Source: Arthrobacter_B sp038069765 (GTDB taxonomy: Bacteria; Actinomycetota; Actinomycetes; Actinomycetales; Micrococcaceae). From it: a stretch of DNA of 64,000 nucleotides. The position numbers were made by a program, and so were the translations under genes. Below are positions 53,473 through 62,132 of this stretch, one piece after another. The DNA is taken from NCBI RefSeq assembly GCF_038069765.1, contig NZ_JBBPFS010000002.1, positions 248,001 through 312,000 of the forward strand. Direction: 5' to 3'. Position 1 is the stretch's first letter, and every line of letters begins with the position of its first letter. The notes under the pieces are model-generated. The model was not told the DNA's origin. It searched no databases and was given only the letters and a program-made list of their open reading frames with translations.

Positions 53473-54084
53473 CTAGCTGCTGACCCCCAGCGCCTTGCCG
53501 ATGGTGGAACCGTCAGCGAGAACCCCGAGCAGGCAGGAGGCAAGGTCGCGGCGCGGAATTGATCCGCCCAGCGTTCCATCGTCCCCGGTTTCCTGGGCCT
53601 TCCAGTTGCCGGACGGTTCCTTGTTCGTGAGGCCGGTCGGCCGGACGATCGTCCAGTCCAAGCCGGACGCTTTCACGGCGGACTCCTGGCCGTTGTGATC
53701 GGCCAGCGCCTTGGCAAGCACCACCCGCATGATCACCCGCAGCGGGCCGGGCAGCTGTGAGCCGGAGTCTCCGGCCCCCAGGGAAGACTGAACCACGAGC
53801 CGGCGCACGCCTTCCTTCTGCATGGCGGTTATGACGGCCCGGGTGACTGCCGTGCGCTGGCGGGCAACGCCCTTGGCGCCGCCAACGGTAACGACGACGG
53901 CGTCCGCCCCGGCCACTGCAGATGCGGCGGCTGCAGGATCAGTCGCATTGCCGGTGACGGCGCGGGCACCGGCGGGCGCGCGGCCGCTGCGCGAGAGAAC
54001 CGTTACGTCATGCCCCGCTGCCAGGGCAAGGGACGCCAGCTCGGCCCCGGTGCCGCTCGAGCCGCCGATAATGGTGATCTTCAC
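53473..54084 (-). CDS. NAD(P)-binding SDR-like (NmrA/atypical) protein
   Basis: About 203 residues. Rossmann motif ITIIGGSSGTGAELASLALA at the N-terminus, GADAVVVTVGGAKG, LVVQSSLGAGDSGSQLPGPL and DWTIVRPTGLTNKEPSG match atypical extended SDRs of the NAD(P)-binding oxidoreductase group. GTG 54084 follows AGAGGA; the frame is open to 54219 but that part has no domain. It is divergent from the peptide-binding protein gene. The substrate is unknown. Confidence 0.87.
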   Translation of the reverse strand: MKITIIGGSSGTGAELASLALAAGHDVTVLSRSGRAPAGARAVTGNATDPAAAASAVAGADAVVVTVGGAKGVARQRTAVTRAVITAMQKEGVRRLVVQSSLGAGDSGSQLPGPLRVIMRVVLAKALADHNGQESAVKASGLDWTIVRPTGLTNKEPSGNWKAQETGDDGTLGGSIPRRDLASCLLGVLADGSTIGKALGVSS

Positions 54085-54267
54085 GTAATCCTCTGCTTCG
54101 TTGTGGGCGTTCCTGCCTTCGAGCATCTTATCGGGCAGGTGATCCGGGCCGGTCCGCGGACGCCCCGGCACGGGATGGCACCGAAACCTGTTGCGCCCCG
54201 AAATTCGCGCGGTGTGCAATTATCACAAGGTGTGCGATCGACGCCATATCGTCCCGGGGAGCAAGAA

Positions 54268-56076
54268 ATGCGTTTGAACCGCCTGACCAAGCTGGCTGCT
54301 GCCTGCGCTGCAGCCGTCCTGGCCCTGGGTGCCTGTACCGCAAACGACGAGGGCAGCGAGGAGTCGGCCGGCGCCCTGCCCGTGCCGGGCGGCGAAATTT
54401 CCGTCGCGGAGGCCGGCGTCGTTGATTCCTTCAACCCGCAGACGGCAGCGGGAAACACCGACATCAACCGCAAGCTCGCTTACGCCACGCACTCGGGCTT
54501 CAACTACGTGGACAACAACCTCGAGATTGTCCCGCTGGAGCAGTTTGGCAGCTACGAGCAGGTCTCCGAAGATCCGCTGACAGTCAAGTACACGGTCAAC
54601 GAGGGAGTCGCCTGGTCCGACGGCGCGCCCGTGGGTGCCGATGACATGATGCTGGCCTGGGCAGCGGCGTCGGGACGGTTCGACGACGAAGTCCTCGCCG
54701 CGGACGGAACCCCCATCTCCGGAACCCGCTATTTCGACTACGCCGGTTCCACTGAAGCGCTGGGCCTGACCGGGCTGCCCGAAATCGGCGACGACAACCG
54801 GTCCGTCACCTTCACGTATTCGCAGCCGTACGCCGACTGGGAGACAGCCTTCGGATCATTGTCCGACAGCAGCGGAATAGCGGTCCCGGCCCACATCGTG
54901 GCGCAGGGGGCCGGACTGGCCGACGAAAAGGAGCTGACGGAGCTGATCCGGGAGACTCCGGGCGGGGATCCCCTGAATCCGGCACCGGTAAACCCGGAAC
55001 TCCGGGCCGTGGCCGACTACTGGAACACGGCCTTCAGCGCTCAAACGCTTCCCGAGGACCCCGCCCTCTACCTCTCCAACGGACCCTTCATCGTCTCCGC
55101 CATCGATCCCGGGGTCTCCCTCACCCTGGTCCGGAACGAGGACTACACCTGGGGCGCTGAGCCGGAACTGGACGAAATTAGTGTTCGCTTTCTGCAGGAC
55201 CCCGCAGCTCAGACCGCAGCCCTGAAGGACGGAACGGTGGACATCGTTTCCCCGCAGCCCGACGGCGGCACTCTTCCGGACCTGGAAGCTCTGGAAGCCC
55301 TGGGCAACGTCAACCTGCACTGGGGCAACCAGCTGGCCTATGACCATCTGGACCTGACCTTCGACGGAGTGTTCGAGTCCGACGACGTACGCGAAGCCTT
55401 CCTGAAGACGGTTCCGCGCCAGGCCATCGTTGACGCAACCGTGCAGCGTCTGCAGCCGGGAGCGGAGCCCCTGGATTCCCAGATCTTCCTCACCGACCAG
55501 GCCGGGTACGAGGAATCCGCAGCCGAAAACGGGTCCGAAGAATTTGCCGCCGTGGACGTGGAAGGCGCCCGGGAACTGCTCGACGGCGAGGCGCCGGCCG
55601 TGCGTGTCCTGTATGACCGTGACAACGCCTACCGTGCCGAAGCCTTCCGGCTGATCCGGGACTCCGCAGCGGAGGCCGGCTTCGACGTGGTCGACGGCGG
55701 CCTGCCGGCGGGGGAGTGGGCGGCCCGGCTGGGAACCGGAACCTACGACGCGGTGATTTTCGGCTGGACTGCCAGCGGCGTGGGCGTGGCAGGTGTACCG
55801 CAGATCTTCGCCACCGGCGCCGCCTCCAACTACAACGGTTTTTCCAGTCCGGAGGCGGACGAGCTGATGGCTGATCTGGTGGCGGAAACCGACACCCGGG
55901 GCCGGGAGGAACTCCAGGCCGACATTGACCGGCTGATCTGGGAAGCGCACTACGGGCTGCCGCTGTACCAGCTGCCCGGCCTGCAGGCCTCGGCGGACAC
56001 CGTTGAGGGCGTGGAATACATGCCGAACTCCACCGGCCTGTGGTGGAACGTCTGGGAATGGAGAGTGCTGCGGTAG
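54268..56076 (+). CDS. Family 5 peptide-type ABC substrate-binding lipoprotein
   Basis: 602 residues with a lipoprotein signal: MRLNRLTKLAAACAAAVLAL followed by the lipobox LGAC. The SBP_bac_5 body shows ISVAEAGVVDSFNPQTAAGN, VKYTVNEGVAWSDGAPVGAD and FDGVFESDDVREAFLKTVPR. ATG 54268 is preceded by GGGGAGCAAGAA; the open frame upstream to 54010 is not coding. It precedes the second binding-protein gene and the permeases, and either shares the transporter or serves another one. Ligand probably a peptide or similar oligomer. Confidence 0.88.
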   Translation: MRLNRLTKLAAACAAAVLALGACTANDEGSEESAGALPVPGGEISVAEAGVVDSFNPQTAAGNTDINRKLAYATHSGFNYVDNNLEIVPLEQFGSYEQVSEDPLTVKYTVNEGVAWSDGAPVGADDMMLAWAAASGRFDDEVLAADGTPISGTRYFDYAGSTEALGLTGLPEIGDDNRSVTFTYSQPYADWETAFGSLSDSSGIAVPAHIVAQGAGLADEKELTELIRETPGGDPLNPAPVNPELRAVADYWNTAFSAQTLPEDPALYLSNGPFIVSAIDPGVSLTLVRNEDYTWGAEPELDEISVRFLQDPAAQTAALKDGTVDIVSPQPDGGTLPDLEALEALGNVNLHWGNQLAYDHLDLTFDGVFESDDVREAFLKTVPRQAIVDATVQRLQPGAEPLDSQIFLTDQAGYEESAAENGSEEFAAVDVEGARELLDGEAPAVRVLYDRDNAYRAEAFRLIRDSAAEAGFDVVDGGLPAGEWAARLGTGTYDAVIFGWTASGVGVAGVPQIFATGAASNYNGFSSPEADELMADLVAETDTRGREELQADIDRLIWEAHYGLPLYQLPGLQASADTVEGVEYMPNSTGLWWNVWEWRVLR

Positions 56077-56113
56077 CCGGTAGCCGGTAGCCGCGGGCCT
56101 GAGGGCGCCGAGT

Positions 56114-56143
56114 ATGACATGGGTCACCCTGCAAACCTATAAT
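56114..56143 (+). promoter_or_regulatory. Candidate promoter P1 upstream of dppA-like gene
   Basis: ATGACA (56114-56119), 18-base spacer, TATAAT (56138-56143): a perfect -10 box, unusual in this GC-rich window. Transcripts would start near 56,150. Confidence 0.55.
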
Positions 56144-56310
56144 TGCGTCGTAATGTGATGCGCGTATATCGAATCGTTACATCTTCATGTGTTTCTATGT
56201 ATTTCCGCCTCTGATAAGCCGTTTTGTCCACTTTGGGGGCCTCCGGACGGGCGCGTCTGTCATTTGGGCCGTCCCGGAGTGAGTACGGTATGGGCCAAAG
56301 GCAATTGCTT

Positions 56311-56338
56311 TTGAATTTGTGAGTGGGCTCACTAGGTA
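56311..56338 (+). promoter_or_regulatory. Candidate promoter P2 upstream of dppA-like gene
   Basis: TTGAAT (56311-56316), 16-base spacer, TAGGTA (56333-56338), about 50 bases before the ATG. Weaker than P1. Confidence 0.35.
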
Positions 56339-56387
56339 GCCTCACTGCCGGCGCTACGCGCTCGGATCCAGAAACTAAGGAGGCGGA

Positions 56388-58031
56388 ATGCGTTTCACAC
56401 GCACTCCCAAACTACTCAGCGTTGCAGCCGTGGCCCTTCTGGCACTGACGGCCTGCGGCGGCGGCGACACCTCGAACGAGGCGGGCGCCGAAGGCGACAC
56501 GAGTCGTGTCATTGTTGCGGACAACGCAGAGCCCCAGAATCCGCTGATCCCCACCAACACCAACGAGGTGGGCGGCGGCGCGGTACTGGATCTGCTCTTC
56601 GCCGGCCTGATCAGCTATGACGCTGACGGCAAGCCGCAGAACGAAATGGCCGAGTCGATTGAGACCGAGGACGCCCAGAACTACACCATCACCCTGAAGG
56701 AGGGAAAGACCTTCAGCAACGGTGAGCCCGTAACCGCGGCGACCTTCGTGGATGCCTGGAACTACGGTGCCGCTGCGAAGAACGCGCAGCTCTCGAGCTA
56801 CTTCTTCGAAAGCATCCAGGGCTATGACGAAGCCAGCGCCGAAGGCTCCACCGTGGAAACCATGTCCGGCCTGAAGGTAGTGGATGACACGACCTTCACC
56901 GTCGCCCTGAAGCAGCCGGAGTCCGACTGGCAGCTGCGCCTGGGTTACAGCGCCTTCTACCCGATGCTGGCGGAAGCACTGGCAGATCCGGCTACCTACG
57001 GCGAAAACCCCGTGGGCAACGGCCCGTACAAGTTCGACGGCGAAGGCGCCTGGGAGCACAACCAGCAGATCAAGCTGGTCCCGAACGAGTCATACGAAGG
57101 CCCTCAGGAAGCCCAGAACGCGGGCGTGACGTTCAAGATCTACCAGAACGACACCACGGCCTACCAGGACCTCATTTCCGACAACCTGGACGTCCTCAAG
57201 GTCATCCCGACCTCCGACGTGAAGAACTTCAAGAACGACCTCGGCGAAGAGCGGTCCATCGAGTCCCCGTACGCCGGGAACCAGACCCTCGCCATCCCGT
57301 ACTACCTCGAGAACTGGAGCGGCGAGGCCGGCAAGCTCCGCCGCCAGGCCCTGTCCATGTCCATCGACCGTGAAGAGATCACCCGCGTGATCTTCAACAA
57401 CGGCCGGACCCCGGCAGCGGACTTCACCGCTCCGGTGCTGGACGGATACAAGGACGATCTTCCGGGCAGCGAAAACCTGGAGTTCAACCCGGACGAGGCC
57501 AAGAAGCTGTGGGAAGAAGCCGAGAAGCTTGCTCCCTACGATGCTTCGGAACCGCTGACGATCGCGTACAACGCTGACAAGGGCGATCACAAGACCTGGG
57601 TCGAAGCTGTGGTCAACAATGTCAAGAACAACCTCGGCATTGAGATCACGGGCAAGCCCTACGCCACCTTCAAGGAAGCCCGCACCGAGGCTACCGACGG
57701 CGTCCTGACCGGCGCCATCCGCTCGGGCTGGCAGGCGGATTACCCGTCGCTGTACAACTTCCTCGGCCCGATCTACGCCACGGGAGCCGGCTCCAACGAC
57801 GCTCGTTACGAGAACCCCGAGTTCGATGAACTGCTCAGCACGGGCCTCGCGGCAACCTCCGTCGAAGAAGGCAACGAGGTCATGAACGAAGCACAGGAGA
57901 TGCTTCTGGAAGACCTGCCCGCCATTCCGCTGTGGTACCAGGTCGCCCAGGGCGGCTGGAGCACCAATGTAGACAACGTTGAATTCGGCTGGAACGGCGT
58001 GCCGCTGTACCACGCCATCACCGGCAAGTAA
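56388..58031 (+). CDS. Family 5 peptide ABC substrate-binding lipoprotein (DppA/OppA type)
   Basis: 547 residues. Signal LLSVAAVALLALTAC with lipobox LTAC, then SBP_bac_5 features NEVGGGAVLDLLFAGLISYD, YTITLKEGKTFSNGEPVTAA and the ligand-region RSGWQADYPSLYNFLGPIYA, close to OppA/DppA-type peptide binders. ATG at 56388 after AAGGAGGCGGA. It is first of the dpp operon, followed by a strong hairpin before the permease, a layout giving more binding protein than membrane parts. Confidence 0.93.
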   Translation: MRFTRTPKLLSVAAVALLALTACGGGDTSNEAGAEGDTSRVIVADNAEPQNPLIPTNTNEVGGGAVLDLLFAGLISYDADGKPQNEMAESIETEDAQNYTITLKEGKTFSNGEPVTAATFVDAWNYGAAAKNAQLSSYFFESIQGYDEASAEGSTVETMSGLKVVDDTTFTVALKQPESDWQLRLGYSAFYPMLAEALADPATYGENPVGNGPYKFDGEGAWEHNQQIKLVPNESYEGPQEAQNAGVTFKIYQNDTTAYQDLISDNLDVLKVIPTSDVKNFKNDLGEERSIESPYAGNQTLAIPYYLENWSGEAGKLRRQALSMSIDREEITRVIFNNGRTPAADFTAPVLDGYKDDLPGSENLEFNPDEAKKLWEEAEKLAPYDASEPLTIAYNADKGDHKTWVEAVVNNVKNNLGIEITGKPYATFKEARTEATDGVLTGAIRSGWQADYPSLYNFLGPIYATGAGSNDARYENPEFDELLSTGLAATSVEEGNEVMNEAQEMLLEDLPAIPLWYQVAQGGWSTNVDNVEFGWNGVPLYHAITGK

Positions 58032-58039
58032 TTCCGACA

Positions 58040-58079
58040 GCCCAAGGGCCCGGCTGCGGTTGCAGCCGGGCCCTTGGGC
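58040..58079 (+). promoter_or_regulatory. 18-bp intercistronic hairpin after dppA
   Basis: GCCCAAGGGCCCGGCTGC (58040-58057) pairs perfectly with 58062-58079, with a GGTT tetraloop. No T-run follows. Likely stabilises or attenuates the transcript between binding protein and permease genes. Confidence 0.7.
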
Positions 58080-58162
58080 CGTTCCAAAGTAAAGGTGCTC
58101 TTTAGAATGAGTTTCACCAACCCCCCTCAGCGGGCATGCCCCGCGCGGCAGGGAGACATCTG

Positions 58163-59089
58163 ATGACCGGATATGTCCTCAGGCGCTTCCTCCAGTTAAT
58201 CCCCGTGTTCCTCGGCGCAACGCTGCTCCTGTATTTCCTGGTCTTCAGCCTTCCCGGCGACGCCACTGCCGCCATCTGCGGCGAAAAGGGCTGCACGCCC
58301 GCCGTCGAAGCCTCGCTGCGCGCCCAGTACAACCTGGACCAGCCCTTCTTTATGCAGTACCTGCTGTATCTGAAGGGTGTGCTGACCTTCGATCTCGGAA
58401 CCAACTTCGCCGGCCGCGAAATCGCGACCATCATTGGTGAGGTTTTCCCGACCACCGCCAAGCTGGCCGTGATGGCCCTGGTCTTCGAAGCTGTCTTCGG
58501 CATTGTCTTCGGCCTGTTCGCCGGACTGCGCAAGGGCAAGTTCTTCGACTCGACGGTCCTGGTAGTTTCCCTCGTGGTCATCTCCGTCCCGATCTTCGTG
58601 CTCGGTTTCCTCATGCAGTTCGTCTTTGGCGTCAAACTCGCCTGGACCAATCCAACGGTCAGCGGCGCCGCAGGCTTCACCGAACTGCTGCTGCCCGCGA
58701 TCGTGCTGGGCCTGGTGTCCTTCGCCTATGTGCTGCGCCTGACCCGCACCAGCGTTATTGAAAACGCCAACGCCGACTATGTGCGCACGGCAACGGCCAA
58801 GGGGCTCAGCCGCCCCCGCGTCGTGACAGTGCACATTCTGCGAAACTCCATGATTCCGGTCGCCACCTTCCTGGGTGCGGATCTTGGCGCCCTGATGGGC
58901 GGCGCGATCGTGACCGAAGGAATCTTCAACGTCAACGGCGTCGGCAACACCCTGTACCGCGCCGTGCTCAACGGTGAAGGTCCGGTTGTCGTCTCGATCG
59001 TCACCGTGCTCATCCTGATTTTTTGCCTCGCCAACCTGTTGGTAGACCTGCTGTACGCGTGGCTGGACCCGAGGATTCGATATGCCTGA
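58163..59089 (+). CDS. Peptide ABC transporter permease (DppB type)
   Basis: 308 residues. The family start MTGYVLRRFLQLIPVFLGAT is intact, followed by six helices and the coupling loop ADYVRTATAKGLSRPRVVTV. The insertion AAICGEKGCTPAVEASLRAQ before YNLDQPF is the usual periplasmic segment. ATG 58163 follows GGGAG; the frame opens earlier but without a ribosome site. It overlaps the next permease by 8 bases. Confidence 0.94.
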   Translation: MTGYVLRRFLQLIPVFLGATLLLYFLVFSLPGDATAAICGEKGCTPAVEASLRAQYNLDQPFFMQYLLYLKGVLTFDLGTNFAGREIATIIGEVFPTTAKLAVMALVFEAVFGIVFGLFAGLRKGKFFDSTVLVVSLVVISVPIFVLGFLMQFVFGVKLAWTNPTVSGAAGFTELLLPAIVLGLVSFAYVLRLTRTSVIENANADYVRTATAKGLSRPRVVTVHILRNSMIPVATFLGADLGALMGGAIVTEGIFNVNGVGNTLYRAVLNGEGPVVVSIVTVLILIFCLANLLVDLLYAWLDPRIRYA

Positions 59090-60074
59090 GAATGACCAAA
59101 CCATGACCCCCGCTAGCCGCGGCAAAGTCTCCCCCTATCCCATTGAGCACTTCGTGGCGGACCTGGACGAAACGCCGGTGGCCGCCGTGGACAGTGCAAC
59201 CAGCGACGGCGCTCCCCGCAGTCTCTGGAGCGAAGCCTGGCGCAGCCTGCGCAAGCAGCCGCTGTTCATTATCAGTTCCCTTCTTCTGCTCATTGTGGTT
59301 GTGGTGGCCCTGTTCCCGGGCATGTTCACCAGTCAGCAGCCCAATGACAACTGCCTGCTTGCCAACTCCGACGGCGGCCCCGCCCCGGGCCACCCGCTCG
59401 GCTTCACGCTGCAGGGCTGCGACATCCTGGCCCGCGTCGTCTACGGCACCCGGTCCTCGCTGCTCGTCGGCCTGATGGCCACCCTCGGCGTCGTCGTCAT
59501 CGGCGGCATCATTGGTGCCCTGGCCGGTTTCTTCGGCGGCTGGATCGATGCCATCCTGGCCCGCCTGGGTGACATCTTCTTTGCACTGCCGCTGATCCTC
59601 GGCGCAATCGTCGTCGTCCAGCTCCCGTTCTTCCGCGAAAACCGCAACGTGTGGACGATGGTGCTGATCCTCGTGGCGTTTGGCTGGCCGCAGGTCGCCC
59701 GCATTACCCGCGGCGCCGTCCTCGAAGTCCGCAACGCGGACTTCGTCACCGCTGCACGCTCCCTGGGCGTTTCCCGCATGTCGGCACTGATCAAGCACGT
59801 CATCCCGAATGCCGTGGCACCCGTCATCGTGATCGCCACCATCTCGCTCGGCACGTTCATCGTGGCCGAATCCACGCTGTCCTTCCTGGGCATTGGTCTG
59901 CCGCCGGACGTCATGTCCTGGGGCAACGACATTTTCTCCGCGAAGCCTTCCCTGCGCTCCAACCCGACGGCGATCTTCTGGCCGGGCCTCGCGCTGTCGC
60001 TGACCGTACTGTCCTTCATCATGCTTGGTGATGCCCTGCGGGATGCGCTCGACCCGAAGTCGCGCAAGCGATGA
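59082..60074 (+). CDS. Peptide ABC transporter permease (DppC type)
   Basis: 330 residues with a 60-residue cytoplasmic N-terminus, six helices and the coupling loop ADFVTAARSLGVSRMSALIK. The STLSFLGIGLPPDVMSWGND signature of DppC/OppC permeases is complete. ATG 59082 overlaps the previous gene and its stop overlaps the ATPase start (ATGA). Confidence 0.94.
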   Translation: MPENDQTMTPASRGKVSPYPIEHFVADLDETPVAAVDSATSDGAPRSLWSEAWRSLRKQPLFIISSLLLLIVVVVALFPGMFTSQQPNDNCLLANSDGGPAPGHPLGFTLQGCDILARVVYGTRSSLLVGLMATLGVVVIGGIIGALAGFFGGWIDAILARLGDIFFALPLILGAIVVVQLPFFRENRNVWTMVLILVAFGWPQVARITRGAVLEVRNADFVTAARSLGVSRMSALIKHVIPNAVAPVIVIATISLGTFIVAESTLSFLGIGLPPDVMSWGNDIFSAKPSLRSNPTAIFWPGLALSLTVLSFIMLGDALRDALDPKSRKR

Positions 60075-61807
60075 CTAAGGATGTGACCATGTCCACGACC
60101 CCCAAGGCGGACACCGCTGCCTCGGCACAGGCCCGGGACGGGCAGCCCAAACCGCTGCTTGAACTCCGGGATCTTGCCATTACCTTCAAGACCAATAACG
60201 GAGACGTCCCGGCCGTCCGGAATGCGCACCTGACGATCATGCCCGGCGAAACCGTGGCCATCGTGGGGGAGTCCGGCTCCGGCAAGTCGACGACTGCCCT
60301 GGCCGCCATCGGCCTGCTGCCCGGAAACGGTGCAGTCACCGGCGGAAGCATCATCTTTGACGGCGAAGACATCACCCACGCCAATGAAAAGCGCATTGTT
60401 GAACTGCGCGGCTCCTCCATCGGCATGGTTCCCCAGGACCCGATGTCCAACCTGAACCCGGTGTGGAAGATCGGTTTTCAGGTCAAGGAAACACTGCGGG
60501 CGAACGGGCTGCCGCACGATGCCAAGGACGTTGCCCAGGTCCTGTCCGAGGCCGGGCTGCCGGACGCCGCGGCGCGGGCCAACCAGTACCCGCACGAGTT
60601 CTCCGGCGGGATGCGCCAGCGGGCCCTGATCGCCATCGGTCTGTCCTGCCGGCCGCGCCTGCTCATCGCCGACGAGCCGACGTCGGCCCTGGACGTGACC
60701 GTGCAGCGCCAGATCCTGGACCACCTGGACCGGATGACCGATGAACTCGGCACCGCCGTCCTGCTGATTACGCACGACCTCGGCCTCGCCGCCGAGCGTG
60801 CGCACAAGGTAGTGGTGATGTACAAGGGCCAGGTAGTGGAGTCCGGGCCTGCCCTGGAAATCCTGCGGAACCCGCAGCATCCGTATACACGCAAGCTCGT
60901 GGAGTCCGCGCCGTCGCTGGCCTCGCGCCGGATCGAAACAGCGAGGACCCTCGGCGTGGAAAACGACGAGGTCCTCGCCACCGGCCCCGAAACCGCGCGC
61001 ACCGACAACGTCATTGAGGTCAAGCACCTGAGCAAGGTGTTCAACCTGCGCGGGGCCCTGGGCAAGTCGACGGAGTTCACCGCCGTCGACGACGTGTCCT
61101 TCTCCATTCCGCGCGGCACCACCACCGCCGTCGTGGGCGAATCGGGCTCCGGCAAGTCCACGGTGGCCCGCATGGTCCTGGGACTGGAAACAGCCACTAA
61201 GGGCGACATCCTGTTCGACGGTGTGGACATCACCACGCTGAACCGGCGGAAGATGTTCGATTTCCGCCGCCGTGTCCAGCCCATCTTCCAGGACCCCTAC
61301 GGCTCGCTGGACCCGATGTACAACATCTACCGGACGATCGAGGAGCCCCTGCGGGTCCACGGCATCGGCGATGCCAAGAGCCGGGAGAAAAAGGTCCGCG
61401 CACTGCTGGAGCAGGTCTCCCTGCCGGCGTCGATGATGCGGCGCTACCCGAACGAGCTCTCCGGCGGCCAGCGCCAGCGCGTGGCGATTGCCCGGGCGCT
61501 TGCCCTGGATCCGGAAGTGGTGATCTGCGACGAGGCCGTTTCGGCCCTGGATGTCCTGGTCCAGGCGCAGATCCTGAACCTCCTGGCCGACCTGCAGTCC
61601 GAACTGGGCCTGAGCTACCTCTTCATTACGCATGACCTCGCGGTGGTGCGGCAGATCGCCGACCGGGTCTGCGTGATGCAGAAGGGCAAGATCGTGGAGA
61701 CCGGAACCACTGATGATGTGTTCGGGAACCCGCAGCAGGACTACACGCGGGCCCTGCTGGCAGCCATTCCCGGCGCCGGATTGATGCTTCCGCCCGAAGT
61801 GGCGTAG
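60071..61807 (+). CDS. Fused double ATP-binding protein of peptide ABC transporter (DppD-DppF type)
   Basis: 578 residues carrying both ATPase domains in one chain. Domain 1: Walker A GESGSGKSTTALA (about 73), signature FSGGMRQRALIAIGL, Walker B LLIADEPTSALD. Domain 2: Walker A GESGSGKSTVARM (about 357), signature LSGGQRQRVAIARAL and Walker B VVICDEAVSALD. Each shows the oligopeptide C-terminal HPYTRKLVESAP and QDYTRALLAAIPG patches. Most systems use two separate genes. It closes the operon; a terminator follows. Confidence 0.94.
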   Translation: MTKDVTMSTTPKADTAASAQARDGQPKPLLELRDLAITFKTNNGDVPAVRNAHLTIMPGETVAIVGESGSGKSTTALAAIGLLPGNGAVTGGSIIFDGEDITHANEKRIVELRGSSIGMVPQDPMSNLNPVWKIGFQVKETLRANGLPHDAKDVAQVLSEAGLPDAAARANQYPHEFSGGMRQRALIAIGLSCRPRLLIADEPTSALDVTVQRQILDHLDRMTDELGTAVLLITHDLGLAAERAHKVVVMYKGQVVESGPALEILRNPQHPYTRKLVESAPSLASRRIETARTLGVENDEVLATGPETARTDNVIEVKHLSKVFNLRGALGKSTEFTAVDDVSFSIPRGTTTAVVGESGSGKSTVARMVLGLETATKGDILFDGVDITTLNRRKMFDFRRRVQPIFQDPYGSLDPMYNIYRTIEEPLRVHGIGDAKSREKKVRALLEQVSLPASMMRRYPNELSGGQRQRVAIARALALDPEVVICDEAVSALDVLVQAQILNLLADLQSELGLSYLFITHDLAVVRQIADRVCVMQKGKIVETGTTDDVFGNPQQDYTRALLAAIPGAGLMLPPEVA

Positions 61808-61834
61808 CGTTCCGGTTACCGTTAGCAGTGCTTT

Positions 61835-61871
61835 CGGAAGGCAGGCAGTCCGCGCGGCTGCCTGCCTTCCG
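61835..61871 (+). terminator. Terminator after the peptide importer operon
   Basis: CGGAAGGCAGGCAG (61835-61848) pairs with CTGCCTGCCTTCCG (61858-61871): 14-bp stem, 9-base loop, 27 bases after the ATPase stop. Confidence 0.7.
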
Positions 61872-62059
61872 CTGTGCCGGCGCCGGTTTGCCGGGTCATC
61901 GGCGATGTCCCGGAGCACCTGCCTGCCGCGGCCCAAGTTCGTCCATTAGGGAACTTATGATCTTCGGATTAGAATGGTAGCGTGCCCGCTGACGGCGGCG
62001 CCTTCGGTACATTCTTACGGAGCATACGTGTAGAGCGGGATTCGTACAGAACGGCCGGA

Positions 62060-62089
62060 TTGACCCGGGAATACTAGCCGGGCTACCGT
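62060..62089 (+). promoter_or_regulatory. Weak candidate promoter of typA
   Basis: TTGACC (62060-62065), 18-base spacer, TACCGT (62084-62089), about 43 bases before the ATG. The -10 is poor, so this is tentative. Confidence 0.3.
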
Positions 62090-62132
62090 GCACCACCTTC
62101 GAACTTATCTCCTATGAATTGAGTCCTCACGC

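Larger units (their letters stand above)
56077..56387. other. Intergenic between the two peptide-binding protein genes
   Basis: About 310 bases holding two candidate promoters and a leader of up to about 240 bases. The GC-poor stretch 56,130-56,220 has no coding frame. A C/G-rich inverted segment near 56,235-56,280 could fold, but I match it to no riboswitch. Confidence 0.5.
61808..62132. other. Intergenic between peptide importer and typA
   Basis: Holds the importer terminator and a leader of about 260 bases before typA with two weak promoter candidates (TAGAAT at 61970 and TTGACC at 62060). No ORF or RNA gene is apparent. Confidence 0.5.

Noticed and set aside
54010..54267. Open extension upstream of the first peptide-binding protein
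   Set aside because: It overlaps the divergent SDR gene, and the signal peptide begins at ATG 54268.
59441..61936. 831-codon open frame opposite dppC and the ATPase gene
   Set aside because: Antisense shadow of two well-supported transporter genes.
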